Shown: piece after piece, positions 1 to 8,521 of the stretch
Layout of the letters: the number at the start of each line of letters is the position of its first letter
How positions within the stretch are numbered: position 1 is the stretch's first letter
Assembly: GCF_001590865.1 (NCBI RefSeq)
Contig: NZ_BBUY01000001.1
Location: 985,352-1,049,351 of the forward strand
Direction of reading: 5' to 3'
Length of the DNA stretch: 64,000 bases
Source: Streptomyces sp. NBRC 110611
GTDB taxonomy: Bacteria > Actinomycetota > Actinomycetes > Streptomycetales > Streptomycetaceae
Notes under the pieces: generated by a model
The model's database searches: none
The model's input: the letters and a program-made list of their open reading frames with translations, nothing else
What the model was told of the DNA's origin: nothing
Program-made: the position numbers and the translations under genes

Positions 1-714
1 CGCCTCCAGGCGCAGCGTGTCACGGCAGGACAGGCCGCAGGGGACCAGGCCGGCGTCCTGGCCGGCCGCGGTGAGCGCCTCCCAGAGGGCGACCGCGTCC
101 GCCGGCCGGACGAACAGCTCGAAACCGTCCTCACCGGTGTATCCCGTACGGGCGATCAGCGCCTCGACGCCGGCGACGGTGCCGGGCAGGCCCGCGTAGT
201 ACTTCAGTCCGTCCAGGTCGGCGTCCGTGAGCTTGGCGAGGATGCCGGGGGACTCCGGTCCCTGCACCGCGATCAGCGCGTAGGCGTCCCGGTCGTCGCG
301 GATCGCGGCGTCGAAGCCGCCGGCCCGGGCGGTCAGCGCGTCCAGCACCACCTGGGCGTTGGCGGCGTTGGCGACGACCATGTACTCCTGGTCCGCCAGG
401 CGGTAGACGATCAGGTCGTCGAGGATGCCGCCCTCGGCGTCGCAGATCATCGTGTAGCGGGCCCGGCCGGTCTTCACCCCGCCGATGTTGCCCACCAGGG
501 CGTAGTCGAGGAGGTCGGCGGCCTGCGGCCCGGTGACGGTGATCTCACCCATGTGGGAGAGGTCGAAGAGGCCGGCGCGGGTGCGGACGGCGACATGCTC
601 CTCACGTTCGCTGCTGTAGCGCAGCGGCATGTCCCAGCCGGCGAAGTCGGTCATGGTCGCGCCGAGCGCGCGATGAGTGGCGTCCAGCGCCGTCCGGCGG
701 GGGGCATCGGTCAT
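1..714 (-). CDS. gcvT: Aminomethyltransferase (glycine cleavage T protein), N-terminal part
   Basis: This is the T protein of the glycine cleavage system. It moves the methylene group from aminomethyl-lipoyl-H protein to tetrahydrofolate and releases ammonia. The visible 238 codons run from ATG at 714 off the left edge, so the C-terminal third is missing. Typical GcvT motifs are present: FAGWDMPLRY and SHMGEI near the start, the segment MICDAEGGILDDLIVYR carrying the conserved Asp, and ARTGYTGEDGFEL further on. A GGGAG ribosome site lies about 9 bases upstream. The gene sits directly behind a tandem glycine riboswitch, which fits induction by glycine. The assignment is secure. Confidence 0.97.
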   Translation of the reverse strand, partial: MTDAPRRTALDATHRALGATMTDFAGWDMPLRYSSEREEHVAVRTRAGLFDLSHMGEITVTGPQAADLLDYALVGNIGGVKTGRARYTMICDAEGGILDDLIVYRLADQEYMVVANAANAQVVLDALTARAGGFDAAIRDDRDAYALIAVQGPESPGILAKLTDADLDGLKYYAGLPGTVAGVEALIARTGYTGEDGFELFVRPADAVALWEALTAAGQDAGLVPCGLSCRDTLRLEA

Positions 715-747
715 GGTTCTGGCTCCCAGGCATGGGTGACAAGACGT

Positions 748-950
748 TCTCCCCATCTGTCATCGGAACCTGAGAGGTTCACCGGGATCCCGCGAACGGA
801 CCCGGTTTGCACCTTCGGTGGAGCCGCCCCTGCCAGGCAGTGGCTCGCTTTTCAGATCTGCCTCGCCCGCGCGGTATAGGGGCCTGAGAGATTCAAGGGA
901 GAACTTGCTCCTTCGGCGCCCCGCCGTGGCGGCCGGGGACTCTCCCGCGC
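748..950 (-). ncRNA. Tandem glycine riboswitch upstream of gcvT
   Basis: On the minus strand two glycine-aptamer cores lie in series before gcvT. Each has the conserved CCGAAGG(A/U)GCAA element (plus-strand positions 905-916 and 807-818), followed by a (GAA)UCUCUCAGG-type or CCUCUCAGG-type strand that closes the aptamer. The first starts with a GGGAGAG stem near 946-940. A two-aptamer arrangement is classic for glycine riboswitches controlling gcv genes. It should switch gcvT on when glycine is abundant. The boundaries are approximate. The remaining bases from 951 to 1197 hold upstream DNA for gcvT and the divergent P-loop gene, with no further gene seen. Confidence 0.93.
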
Positions 951-1197
951 GGATTCAAGCGGCCGGTATGCAGTTGGCGGCGCACACGTGAACTGCGCGC
1001 TGCACGTGGCGGGCACATCATTGCACGGGATCGCCCGTTCGAGGAGCCCTGGCCGGGGGTCCGTTCCCGGCCCGGGGGCACCGGGACAGTCCCGCGGAGC
1101 GGGGCCGTCCTCTTGAAGGCCATTACCTTTTCTTGACACTGTGCGGGTAGGGGACGGACTCGGCCCGGACCGGAACCGGAGGGGTGAGGCGATCACG

Positions 1198-1917
1198 ATG
1201 CACAGGGACGCGGCCTTCGCGGCCACTTCAGGGGGCGTGCCCCCGGATGCCGTGGCGGTGGCCCCCGCCGTCTCCCGGCCCCGGCGCCCGGCCCGGTCCG
1301 CCGTCCGGCCGGGGCGCCGCGCACCGGTCGTGGACCTGCGCGGCGGGCGGAGCGCGTCCGGCACCGGTGAGCTGCGGTTCCCGGCGGGCGACCTGGTGGT
1401 GGTCTCCGGCCTGCCGGGCAGCGGCAAGAGCACCCTGATGCGCCGTGTGGTGCCGCCCCTGGACGGGCGCGGCGGCGCGGTGCGGTGCATCGACTCGCAG
1501 GACGTGCGCGAGCGCTGGGAGCGCGGCCGGCTGCGCCGGCTGCCGTACGTCCTGTACCGGCCGCTGGTACGGACGGCCCACTACCTGGCGCTGGGCCGCG
1601 CGCTGCGCTCCGGCGACAGCCTGGTGGTACACGACTGCGGGACGCAGACGTGGGTCCGCCGCTGGCTCGCCCGGTCGGCTCGGCGCGGCGGCCGCGGGCT
1701 GCATCTGGTGCTGCTCGACGTGCCGCCGGAGACCGCGCGCTCGGGCCAGGAGGCGCGCGGCCGCGGGGTGTCGGCGTACGCCTTCGCGCGGCACCGCGGG
1801 GCGGTGGGCCGGCTGGTCGGCGCGGCGGAGTCGGGCGGCCTGCCGAAGGGGTTCGGTTCGGCGGTGCTGCTGGACCGGCGGGCGGCGAGCGCACTGCGGA
1901 CGGTCGGCTTCCGCTGA
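1198..1917 (+). CDS. AAA/P-loop ATP-binding protein
   Basis: This 239-residue protein has a clear Walker A motif, GLPGSGKST, about 75 residues in, after a Pro/Arg-rich N-terminus. The layout resembles AAA_33-type kinases or small P-loop NTPases. Further conserved-looking segments are IDSQDVRERWE and LVVHDCGTQTWVRRWL, the kind of Asp and Arg residues used in nucleotide phosphoryl transfer. The substrate cannot be named. ATG at 1198 was chosen over an in-frame GTG at 1141 because a GAGG motif lies 8 bases upstream of it and the extra residues look unstructured. It is divergent from gcvT and may share its upstream region. Confidence 0.75.
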   Translation: MHRDAAFAATSGGVPPDAVAVAPAVSRPRRPARSAVRPGRRAPVVDLRGGRSASGTGELRFPAGDLVVVSGLPGSGKSTLMRRVVPPLDGRGGAVRCIDSQDVRERWERGRLRRLPYVLYRPLVRTAHYLALGRALRSGDSLVVHDCGTQTWVRRWLARSARRGGRGLHLVLLDVPPETARSGQEARGRGVSAYAFARHRGAVGRLVGAAESGGLPKGFGSAVLLDRRAASALRTVGFR

Positions 1918-1925
1918 GCGGTTCC

Positions 1926-1970
1926 CGTCCGCCCGTCTTCCGTCCGCCCGTCTCCCGTCCGCCCGGCCCG
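1926..1970. repeat. 15-bp tandem repeat, three copies
   Basis: Three consecutive 15-base units begin with CGTCCGCCCG (1926, 1941, 1956). The second differs from the first at one base, and the third diverges at its end. They lie just after the P-loop gene and before the first SseB gene. A slippage-generated minisatellite is likely, with no obvious function. Confidence 0.8.
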
Positions 1971-2049
1971 GGGTGTCCCGTCTCTCGTCGAGGGCGGTTC
2001 CTCGTCTAGGGTCGTGGGCCGAAGAGCGGTTGGGAGCGGGCAGGTAGAG

Positions 2050-2847
2050 ATGAACTTTCCGGAGCAGGGGATACCGCAGCTGGCGTGGCCGGCGAACGAG
2101 CTGGAGGAGGTGCTGGCCGCGTCGGTCGGGCAGCCCGGCGCCGGCGGCCGGATCGTCGAGGTGCTGGGGCGCAGCCGGCTGTGGGTGCCGCTGCCCAACG
2201 GCGGCGGCCCGGACAGCGCGGGCTTCGGCGCCCGCGGCCTGGACCTGCCCACCGTCGACATCGGCGGCACGGCCTACGTCCCCGTCTACAGCTCCGAGCA
2301 GGAGTTCCTGCGGGTCGTCGGCGCGCATCTGTCGTTCACCGTCGCGCCCGCCCGGGAGTTCGCCCGCGGACTGCCGCCGAAGATCGGTATCGCGGTCAAT
2401 CCGGACGGGACGGTCGGCGTCCCGCTGCCGCCGCCCGCGGTGGCCGAACTGTGCCGGGCGGGGCGCCCGGAGGCGGAGAACCTGCCGAGCGGCGGCCGGG
2501 TGCGGCTCTTCGAGCCGGACTGGCAGGACGAGCCGGTGGACTTCCTGGCCGCCGCCGGACTGGAGTTCTCCGGCGCCGGAATTGTCCTGACTGCCCGACG
2601 TGCCCTGGCCAGCGTCGAGGGCGACACGCCCGCGCTGTTCGTCGGTGTACAGCTCGGCACGAGCCCCGCCGCGCTGGAGGACGGCACCGCCCGCGAGACG
2701 GTCCTGGCAGCCCTCGGACGTGCACTCGGCGCGGTACCGGTGCCCTGGCCCGTCCAGCTGGTGCTGCTCGACATCGCCCAGGGCGACCCGGTCGCCGACT
2801 GGATGCTGGAGCGCGTGCGGCCCTTCTACTCCCGCGACCACTCGTAA
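2050..2847 (+). CDS. SseB family protein (first of two paralogues)
   Basis: This 265-residue protein matches the SseB (enhanced serine sensitivity) family: an N-terminal SseB domain with LWVPLPNGG and the YVPVYSSEQEF segment, then a C-terminal domain with GVQLGTSP and a PVQLVLLDI strand. The biochemical role of the family is not established. ATG at 2050 was chosen because AGGTAGAG lies just upstream; the longer in-frame extension to 2014 has no better signal. A paralogue follows 80 bases downstream in the same orientation, so they may be co-transcribed. Confidence 0.8.
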   Translation: MNFPEQGIPQLAWPANELEEVLAASVGQPGAGGRIVEVLGRSRLWVPLPNGGGPDSAGFGARGLDLPTVDIGGTAYVPVYSSEQEFLRVVGAHLSFTVAPAREFARGLPPKIGIAVNPDGTVGVPLPPPAVAELCRAGRPEAENLPSGGRVRLFEPDWQDEPVDFLAAAGLEFSGAGIVLTARRALASVEGDTPALFVGVQLGTSPAALEDGTARETVLAALGRALGAVPVPWPVQLVLLDIAQGDPVADWMLERVRPFYSRDHS

Positions 2848-2927
2848 GCTTGTTGGACGACGAGAGTGTGTTGGACGACGGGCGGGCGCACCCCATCACG
2901 TGCCTGCGGCGAGAAGGGACGGACCAC

Positions 2928-3737
2928 GTGAGCGCGGGTGCGCATCAGGGGCCGGCGGCCGGACAGCTGGAGCAGCTGCTCCAGCAGGTCTCGCCCGGCC
3001 GCTACGACGCCTACGAGGCACTGCTGCACGCACTCGCCACGGGCCAGGTCTGGATGCTCCTGTGGCACGGCCGGGCCGGTTCGCCCGACGCGCAGTACGG
3101 GAACATGGAGGTCGACGGGCTCGGCTACGCGCCCTGTGTGACCTCCGCCGCCGAGCTCGCCGCCTCCGGCTGGAACCGCGACCACGAAGTCGTCGGCGGC
3201 CTGGAGATCGCCGGCTCGCTCTTCCCCGACCGGTGGGGCCTGTGGCTGAATCCGCACGCTCCCGGCGGCGGCGTCGGCATCCCCTGGCTGGACCTCCGCC
3301 GGATCGCCGGCGGTCTGGACCGGCTGCCCGCCGGTCCGCTGCGGATCTCGGAACCGGTCATCGACATCCCGCAGTTCTACGCCCTGCTCGCCCAGAACGC
3401 CCACCGGACGCCCGCCGTCCGGTCGTTGCGCCGGGCCTGGGTGCAGCCCGCGCTGGGCGCCCCGTATCTGGCGATCGGACTGGAGCTGTACGACACCGGC
3501 CAACCGGCCGTGGAGTCGGCCCGGTTGATGATCCAGCAGTCCCTCGGCGCGGTGCCGGACGGCCTGCCGGTCTCCACGGTCGCGATGAACGACGAGTACG
3601 ACCCGGTCGGGATGTGGATGCGGGCCTGCGCGCGGCCCTTCTTCGACCGCGACGGCTATGCCCAGCCGCAGGGGCCTCCGCAGCCCCCGCAGGCCCCCGC
3701 GCCCTCGTACGGCTACGGCTACCCGCGTCCCTACTGA
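2928..3737 (+). CDS. SseB family protein (second paralogue)
   Basis: This 269-residue protein starts at GTG 2928, after GAGAAGGGAC. It shares the SseB layout of its neighbour: a VWMLLWHG strand, then CVTSAAEL and a C-terminal domain with YLAIGLELYDTG and VSTVAMNDEYDPVGMWM. The C-terminus is a Pro/Gln/Tyr-rich tail (QPQGPPQPPQAP then a YGYGYPRPY end) that looks disordered. It ends 11 bases from the convergent TRIC-type gene. Function is unknown beyond the family name. Confidence 0.78.
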   Translation: MSAGAHQGPAAGQLEQLLQQVSPGRYDAYEALLHALATGQVWMLLWHGRAGSPDAQYGNMEVDGLGYAPCVTSAAELAASGWNRDHEVVGGLEIAGSLFPDRWGLWLNPHAPGGGVGIPWLDLRRIAGGLDRLPAGPLRISEPVIDIPQFYALLAQNAHRTPAVRSLRRAWVQPALGAPYLAIGLELYDTGQPAVESARLMIQQSLGAVPDGLPVSTVAMNDEYDPVGMWMRACARPFFDRDGYAQPQGPPQPPQAPAPSYGYGYPRPY

Positions 3738-3748
3738 CGGCCTGGCTC

Positions 3749-4378
3749 TCAGCCGGTCTTGTCCCGGCCGCCGCCGATCTGATGCGGCCGGGGCAGATGG
3801 ACCCCGAAGTACACCGCGCCCATCCGCAGCGCGAACACCAGCCCCGCCGAGACCATCGCGGCGGGGCTGGCCCCGACGCCGAAGTGGTGCAGCGCCAGGT
3901 AGCAGCAGGCGCCCGCCAGCGCCGCGATGGCGTAGACGTCCTCGCGCAGCAGCAGAGGCGGGAACTCCCCGCACAACACATCGCGGATGACCTCGCCGGC
4001 GACCCCGGTCAGTACCGCCAGAATGATCACGGCCAGCGGCGTGACGCCCGCCTCGATGCCCGCGCGGGCGCCGATCACGGTGACCACGGCCAGCCCGAGC
4101 GCGTCCACCACGAGCAGCGACTTGTGCGGCAGCTGCCAGAACCGCAGATAGACCATGGTGCCGACGCCGACGCAGATGATCAACGTCAGCAGGACCCAGT
4201 CGTGCGTCCAGTACAGCGGCTGCCGGCCGAGGAGGGTGTCCCGTAGCGTGCCACCGGAGATCGACGCGGCGAAGGCGAGCACCAGGCCGCCGAACGGGTC
4301 CATATTGGCCCGGTAGGCGGCCAGCACGCCGCTCGCGGCGAAGGCCGAGATGCCGACCAGGTAGAGCGCATGAAGCAT
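3749..4378 (-). CDS. Trimeric intracellular cation (TRIC/UPF0126) family membrane protein
   Basis: This 209-residue, strongly hydrophobic protein has about seven membrane spans and two internal repeats. Each repeat carries the family signature: SISGGTLRDTLLG in the first and GVAGEVIRDVLCG in the second. Bacterial members form trimeric potassium-permeable channels. Start ATG at 4378 gives the usual N-terminus MLHALYLVGISAFAASG; longer extensions only add Arg/Pro-rich sequence. It is divergent from the conflict operon, with 200 bases between the two starts. Confidence 0.88.
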   Translation of the reverse strand: MLHALYLVGISAFAASGVLAAYRANMDPFGGLVLAFAASISGGTLRDTLLGRQPLYWTHDWVLLTLIICVGVGTMVYLRFWQLPHKSLLVVDALGLAVVTVIGARAGIEAGVTPLAVIILAVLTGVAGEVIRDVLCGEFPPLLLREDVYAIAALAGACCYLALHHFGVGASPAAMVSAGLVFALRMGAVYFGVHLPRPHQIGGGRDKTG

Positions 4379-4578
4379 GACGTCATCATCGCAGGCCCGG
4401 AGGCAGGCATTCCGCCTCGTCCGGATCCACCCGGACCGGTCATCTTGCCCGAGGTGTCGTCGGTGTCCCGGAGGAGGGCGCTTCCGCAGGTGGCCCCGTG
4501 TGGGAGGGGGCGCGGGAGGGCGGAGTGTGGCGCAAAACAGCGCACGACGGCGCGGTTCCTCGTGCCAGACTGATCGAC

Positions 4579-5124
4579 ATGGGGGACGTGGCACTGACAT
4601 TGCAGGACGGGACCGTGGTATGGCTGCGAGCCGAGGGGCCGGAGACCGGCCGGATCCCGACCCCTGCCGTTGACAGCGGGCACGCCGGCGGCGGCCAGGG
4701 CGGCGAGGACGGTGAGCTGGAGCTGCCGGACGCGTTCGGCGCCGCCCAGCCGGTGAGCGTGGACAGCCGGATGGGCCGTGCGCTGACCCGCGGCGGGGAG
4801 GTCCTGGAGGAGGCCCTGCGCCCGCTCGGCGGAGTCCTCGGCCAGATCCACCGTTCCCTCGCCGCCGGAAGCCACCGCCCGGACGAGGTCACCGTGGAGT
4901 TCGGGGTCACGCTCGGCTCGGACCTGAGCCTGGGGGTGTTCTCCGGCAGCGGTGAGGCGAGCTTCACGGTCTCCGCCACCTGGAACCTCGGCGACCGCAG
5001 GGGTGAGCCGGGCGCGGGCGCCGGCGGGAGTGAGCCGGGCGGGAGCGCCGGCGTGACCGGGCCGGGTGTGGCCGGGCCGGGCGGGACCGCCGGCGCGAGT
5101 GAGCCCGGCAGGGCCGCGCCGTGA
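4579..5124 (+). CDS. Trypsin-co-occurring (Trypco1/CU044_2847-like) protein
   Basis: This 181-residue protein opens with a strand VALTLQDGTVVWLRAEG. It has a middle helix region and the segment DEVTVEFGVTLGSDLSLGVFSGSGEASFTV, which resembles the small Trypco1 domain found beside trypsin-like proteases in NTPase conflict systems. The last 35 residues are a Gly/Ala repeat tail encoded by GC-rich degenerate repeats. No ribosome site is seen; CAGACT at 4566-4571 could be a -10 box giving a leaderless mRNA. Its stop overlaps the next start by 4 bases (GTGA), so it is the first gene of the four-gene operon. The function is inferred only from this company. Confidence 0.72.
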   Translation: MGDVALTLQDGTVVWLRAEGPETGRIPTPAVDSGHAGGGQGGEDGELELPDAFGAAQPVSVDSRMGRALTRGGEVLEEALRPLGGVLGQIHRSLAAGSHRPDEVTVEFGVTLGSDLSLGVFSGSGEASFTVSATWNLGDRRGEPGAGAGGSEPGGSAGVTGPGVAGPGGTAGASEPGRAAP

Positions 5125-7442
5125 GCGCGGGCGTGGGTCCGGACGCCCCGCTCCACCTGGCCTTCGCCTCTGTGCGGGACGGCGAACGGCCGGTCGGCGG
5201 GGGCGTGTTGGTCGCCGAGCGGCTCGTTCTGACCTGCGCCCATGTCGTCAACAGCGCCCTGGGCAGGGGGCGTTACACCCAGGACACCCCCGGCCGGAAC
5301 GACACTGTCCCCCTCCGGCTGCCCCATGTCGCGGCCGGCACGGACCTCGCGGCCCGGGTCGTACGGGAGATGTGGGTGCCGCCGCGGGCCCGGGCCGCCG
5401 GGCGTGACCCGGTCGAGCCCGGACAGGTGCCGTACCACGGCGATCTCGCCGTACTGGAGCTGACGGCCGCGCCGCCCGAGGGCGCCGAACCGGCGCCGTT
5501 CCTCCAGCACGGCTACGCGGGAGAGACGATCGCCTTATGGGCCAGCGGCAATCCGCTGCCCTCGGTCCGGGCCGTGCCCCGGGTCTCGGCGCCGCCCTGG
5601 ATCGCCCTGGACGTGCTCGGCGGGGCTCAGGTGACGGAGGGCTTCAGCGGCGGGCCCCTGTGGGACCGGGACCGGCAGGCCGTGGTCGGCCTGGTCGCCG
5701 CCGTGCACCGTGCCCCCGGGGCGGCTGCCCCTGGTGCGGCTGTCCCGGGGGCGGCCGCTCACGGTGCGACTGCTCGCGGGGTGGCCGCCCCGGGACCGGC
5801 GGCCCCCCGGCCGGCGGCCTTCGGGGCCGCCGCCCCGGGCGTGCAGCCGGCGACGATGTACGCCATCAGCGTGCCCGCCATCGAGGCCGAACTCCCCACG
5901 CTCCCGCCCTCGGCGGTGCCCACCGCCCGGCGTGGCGTACAGCAGCTGCTCACCGCCCTGGAGCGGGTCCTCATGGGCCGCGCGGCGGTGCTGGCGTGCG
6001 AGGAGCGGCTCGCGGCCCGGCTCGGCAGACCCTCGGCCGGCCCGGCCGCCGACCTCGAACGGCTGGTCGGCCTCGCGGTCGGCGTCCGCCGCGGCGTCCC
6101 CGAACTCCTCGACCTGGTACGGGAGTACGACCCGGCCGCCCTCGCCGACCCGTACGACCTCCATGCCCGCCCCGGCCGGTACGGCGCCCGCGAGGAGCGG
6201 CCCCGTGAGGACTGGGAGCGTCTGCGCCGCGCCGCCCGTACGGTCAGGCCCGGCGAGTACCTGACGACACGCCAACGCCGTGACCTCGCCGGGCTGTTGG
6301 CCCACTGCACCCGTACGGACCCCCGCACCCTGCTGGAACGCGTCCTGCCGCACGCCCCCGAGCTGCCCGCCGTCGCGGGCCTGGCCGACGCCGTGGACGC
6401 ACTGGAGGGCTTCGGCTCCACGACCGGGGGCGGCGGTGGCGCGCCGGTGCCGCCGCTGCTGCAAGGGGTGGTGCGGATCAGTATCGAGGAGCGGGCGGCC
6501 GGTGAGGCCTACCCCGCGGACGACCTGGACGCCTGGGTCGAGCGGGTGGCCGCCCGCTCGGGGGTGGACGAAGCGGCGGTCAGCCAGTTCCGCGCCGATG
6601 TCGAGGCCGCCGCGGCACCGGTCCGCGTCCCCGCCCCCACCGCTCCGGCCGGCGCCGCCGCCCGCGCCTCCGCCGCCGCCCCGCGCGTCCAGGTGGAGCT
6701 GCTGCCCACCCCCACCGGCCGCCGCTTCACGTACCAGATCTGGACCTTCGCCGACCGCCAGGCGCACCGTCTCGCGCTGGTCCGGGACGCGGAGGCGGGC
6801 AGCGAACAGGTGGTGGACGACATCCGCCGGGTGTTGCGCACCGAGGTCCGGGAGGACCCGGAGACGGCTTTGGTGGAGTACTTCCTGCCGTGCGCCTGGC
6901 TCCATCTCGACGTCGACGCCTGGGAATCGCCCGACAGCGACGAGGACGGGCCGTTCGCACCGGGCATCACCCGCCGGGTGGTGGTGCGCACCACCGAACG
7001 CTCCCGGGAGAGCTTCGCCGGCTGGAAGCAGCGCACCGCCGCCCTGCCGCACGCCAAGCGCATCGTCCTCGACCACCGCCACACCGACCGCAAAGTGGCC
7101 CGCGCGCAGCTGGAAGTGCACCGCGACGCCGGCACGGTGATCGTGTGCTGCGCACCGGACCACCACGGCGCGCTGCTGCGCCAGTGCGTCCAGGCCGGCG
7201 TGCACACCGTGCTGTGGCACCGCGCCGATCACGGCGAGCGGATCGTCCAGGACCTGCTCGCCCTGGTGGACGTCGCGGACCACACCGAGGTCCCCGAGGT
7301 GGTGCGCCTGGAGCGGGCCAAGGCCATGGCCGAGCCCGAGAGCACCGCCCACCACGGCCGCCGGCTGTCCCTGCTCTACGACGCGCCGGACCACCGTCCC
7401 CCGCAACTCGCCCCCGACGCCTGGGTATTGACACAGCCATGA
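5121..7442 (+). CDS. Trypsin-like serine protease with VMAP-C-like C-terminal domain
   Basis: This 773-residue protein starts at GTG 5121. Residues 1-195 are a chymotrypsin-fold protease with a complete catalytic triad: His41 in LTCAHVV, Asp108 in GDLAVLEL, Ser177 in GFSGGPLWD. A Pro/Ala/Gly repeat linker (about 198-245) follows. Two helical segments (about 255-350 and 370-470) resemble effector-associated adaptor domains. From about residue 520 the protein has the VMAP-C pattern, including VEYFLPCAWLHLDVDAWE and IVLDHRHTDRK. There is no signal peptide, so it should act in the cytosol. Both ends overlap neighbouring genes by 4 bases. The protease is the most likely effector of the operon; that role is inference. 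Confidence 0.82.
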   Translation: MSAGVGPDAPLHLAFASVRDGERPVGGGVLVAERLVLTCAHVVNSALGRGRYTQDTPGRNDTVPLRLPHVAAGTDLAARVVREMWVPPRARAAGRDPVEPGQVPYHGDLAVLELTAAPPEGAEPAPFLQHGYAGETIALWASGNPLPSVRAVPRVSAPPWIALDVLGGAQVTEGFSGGPLWDRDRQAVVGLVAAVHRAPGAAAPGAAVPGAAAHGATARGVAAPGPAAPRPAAFGAAAPGVQPATMYAISVPAIEAELPTLPPSAVPTARRGVQQLLTALERVLMGRAAVLACEERLAARLGRPSAGPAADLERLVGLAVGVRRGVPELLDLVREYDPAALADPYDLHARPGRYGAREERPREDWERLRRAARTVRPGEYLTTRQRRDLAGLLAHCTRTDPRTLLERVLPHAPELPAVAGLADAVDALEGFGSTTGGGGGAPVPPLLQGVVRISIEERAAGEAYPADDLDAWVERVAARSGVDEAAVSQFRADVEAAAAPVRVPAPTAPAGAAARASAAAPRVQVELLPTPTGRRFTYQIWTFADRQAHRLALVRDAEAGSEQVVDDIRRVLRTEVREDPETALVEYFLPCAWLHLDVDAWESPDSDEDGPFAPGITRRVVVRTTERSRESFAGWKQRTAALPHAKRIVLDHRHTDRKVARAQLEVHRDAGTVIVCCAPDHHGALLRQCVQAGVHTVLWHRADHGERIVQDLLALVDVADHTEVPEVVRLERAKAMAEPESTAHHGRRLSLLYDAPDHRPPQLAPDAWVLTQP

Positions 7443-8521
7443 ACGACCGTGACCAGCAGCAGCAACAACAACGCCTCCGCGCGGACGCCGCACGGAACGA
7501 GGAGAACGCAGCGGTGACCGGACAGCGCGCAGCCTCGGCCCCCGACGAGCCGGGGGCCGAGGACTGGTGGGTCTTCCGTGGCCCATCGGACCTGCCCGCC
7601 CCGCCGCCCTGGCGGCGCTTTCCGGCCACCCGGGGGACGGCCGCCCCGGCGCCGTACCTCCTGGAGCGCAACGAGATCTCGGTCGTCAACGCCGCCCTGC
7701 ATCTGCACCGCCCGCTGCTGGTCACCGGCCGCCCCGGCGCCGGCAAGAGCTCCCTGGCCCGCGCCGTCGCCGAGGAACTGGACCTCGGCGACGTCCTGCG
7801 CTGGTCGGTCAACAGCCGCTCCACGCTCCAGGACGCCCTCTACCGCTACGACGCCGTGGGCCGGCTGCGGGAGGCCTCGCTGCGCCGCGAGCGGGAGGCG
7901 TCCCGCGGATCCGGGCGCCGCCCCCGGCCGCGCCGCGGCGGCACGGCCGGCGACATCGGCCAGTACCTCCGCCTGGGCCCGCTGGGCAGCGCACTGGCCG
8001 CCGACCGCCCCCGGGTCCTGCTCGTCGACGAACTGGACAAGGCCGATATCGACCTGCCCAACGACCTGCTGGTCGTCCTGGAGGAGGGCGAGTTCGAGAT
8101 CCCCGAGCTGGCCCGGCTGCCGGAACACCAGCAGGAGGTGCAGGTCCTGCTCAGCGGAAGCCGTGAACGGGTCACGGTGCGCCGCGGGGTGGTGCGCTGC
8201 GCCCACTTCCCGATCGTCATCATGACCAGCAACGGCGAACGGGACTTCCCGCCCGCGTTCCTGCGCCGCTGCGTACGGCTCGACCTGCCGGAACCGACCG
8301 GGGACCGGCTCCGGAGGATCATCGAGCACAACCTGGGCGAGCAGGCGGTGGCCGCCGCCGAGGACCTCATCGACGTCTTCCAGCAGCGCGCGAAGACCCA
8401 GACCCTGGCCACCGACCAGCTGCTGGCCGCCGTCCATCTGCGCATCAGCGGCGCCGACCTCAGCAAGGAAGAGCTCCTCGCCGCCGTGCTGCACCGCCTC
8501 GACGAACCTCTGTCGCCATGA
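7439..8521 (+). CDS. MoxR-family AAA+ ATPase
   Basis: This 360-residue AAA+ protein has Walker A GRPGAGKSS at residues 97-105, Walker B VLLVDELDKAD with Asp197-Glu198, and sensor 1/Arg-finger region IVIMTSNGERDFPPAFLRRCVRL. MoxR ATPases remodel partner proteins that carry vWA domains. The downstream protein has a vWA-like segment, which fits. The first 35 residues are Gln/Arg/Ala-rich and poorly conserved. The start overlaps the protease stop (ATGA at 7439), and its own stop overlaps the next start the same way, pointing to translational coupling. Confidence 0.9.
   Translation: MNDRDQQQQQQRLRADAARNEENAAVTGQRAASAPDEPGAEDWWVFRGPSDLPAPPPWRRFPATRGTAAPAPYLLERNEISVVNAALHLHRPLLVTGRPGAGKSSLARAVAEELDLGDVLRWSVNSRSTLQDALYRYDAVGRLREASLRREREASRGSGRRPRPRRGGTAGDIGQYLRLGPLGSALAADRPRVLLVDELDKADIDLPNDLLVVLEEGEFEIPELARLPEHQQEVQVLLSGSRERVTVRRGVVRCAHFPIVIMTSNGERDFPPAFLRRCVRLDLPEPTGDRLRRIIEHNLGEQAVAAAEDLIDVFQQRAKTQTLATDQLLAAVHLRISGADLSKEELLAAVLHRLDEPLSP

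Noticed and set aside
1133..1161. TTGACA at 1133-1138 as promoter of the P-loop gene
   Set aside because: No acceptable -10 box was found at 16-19 bases downstream.
1198..1917. Zeta-toxin or gluconate-kinase identity for the P-loop protein
   Set aside because: Only Walker A is clear. No antitoxin partner or diagnostic substrate motif is present.
5535..7586. 683-codon minus-strand frame opposite the protease and MoxR genes
   Set aside because: Low-complexity Arg/Gly/Ala composition and no motifs; shadow of the real genes.
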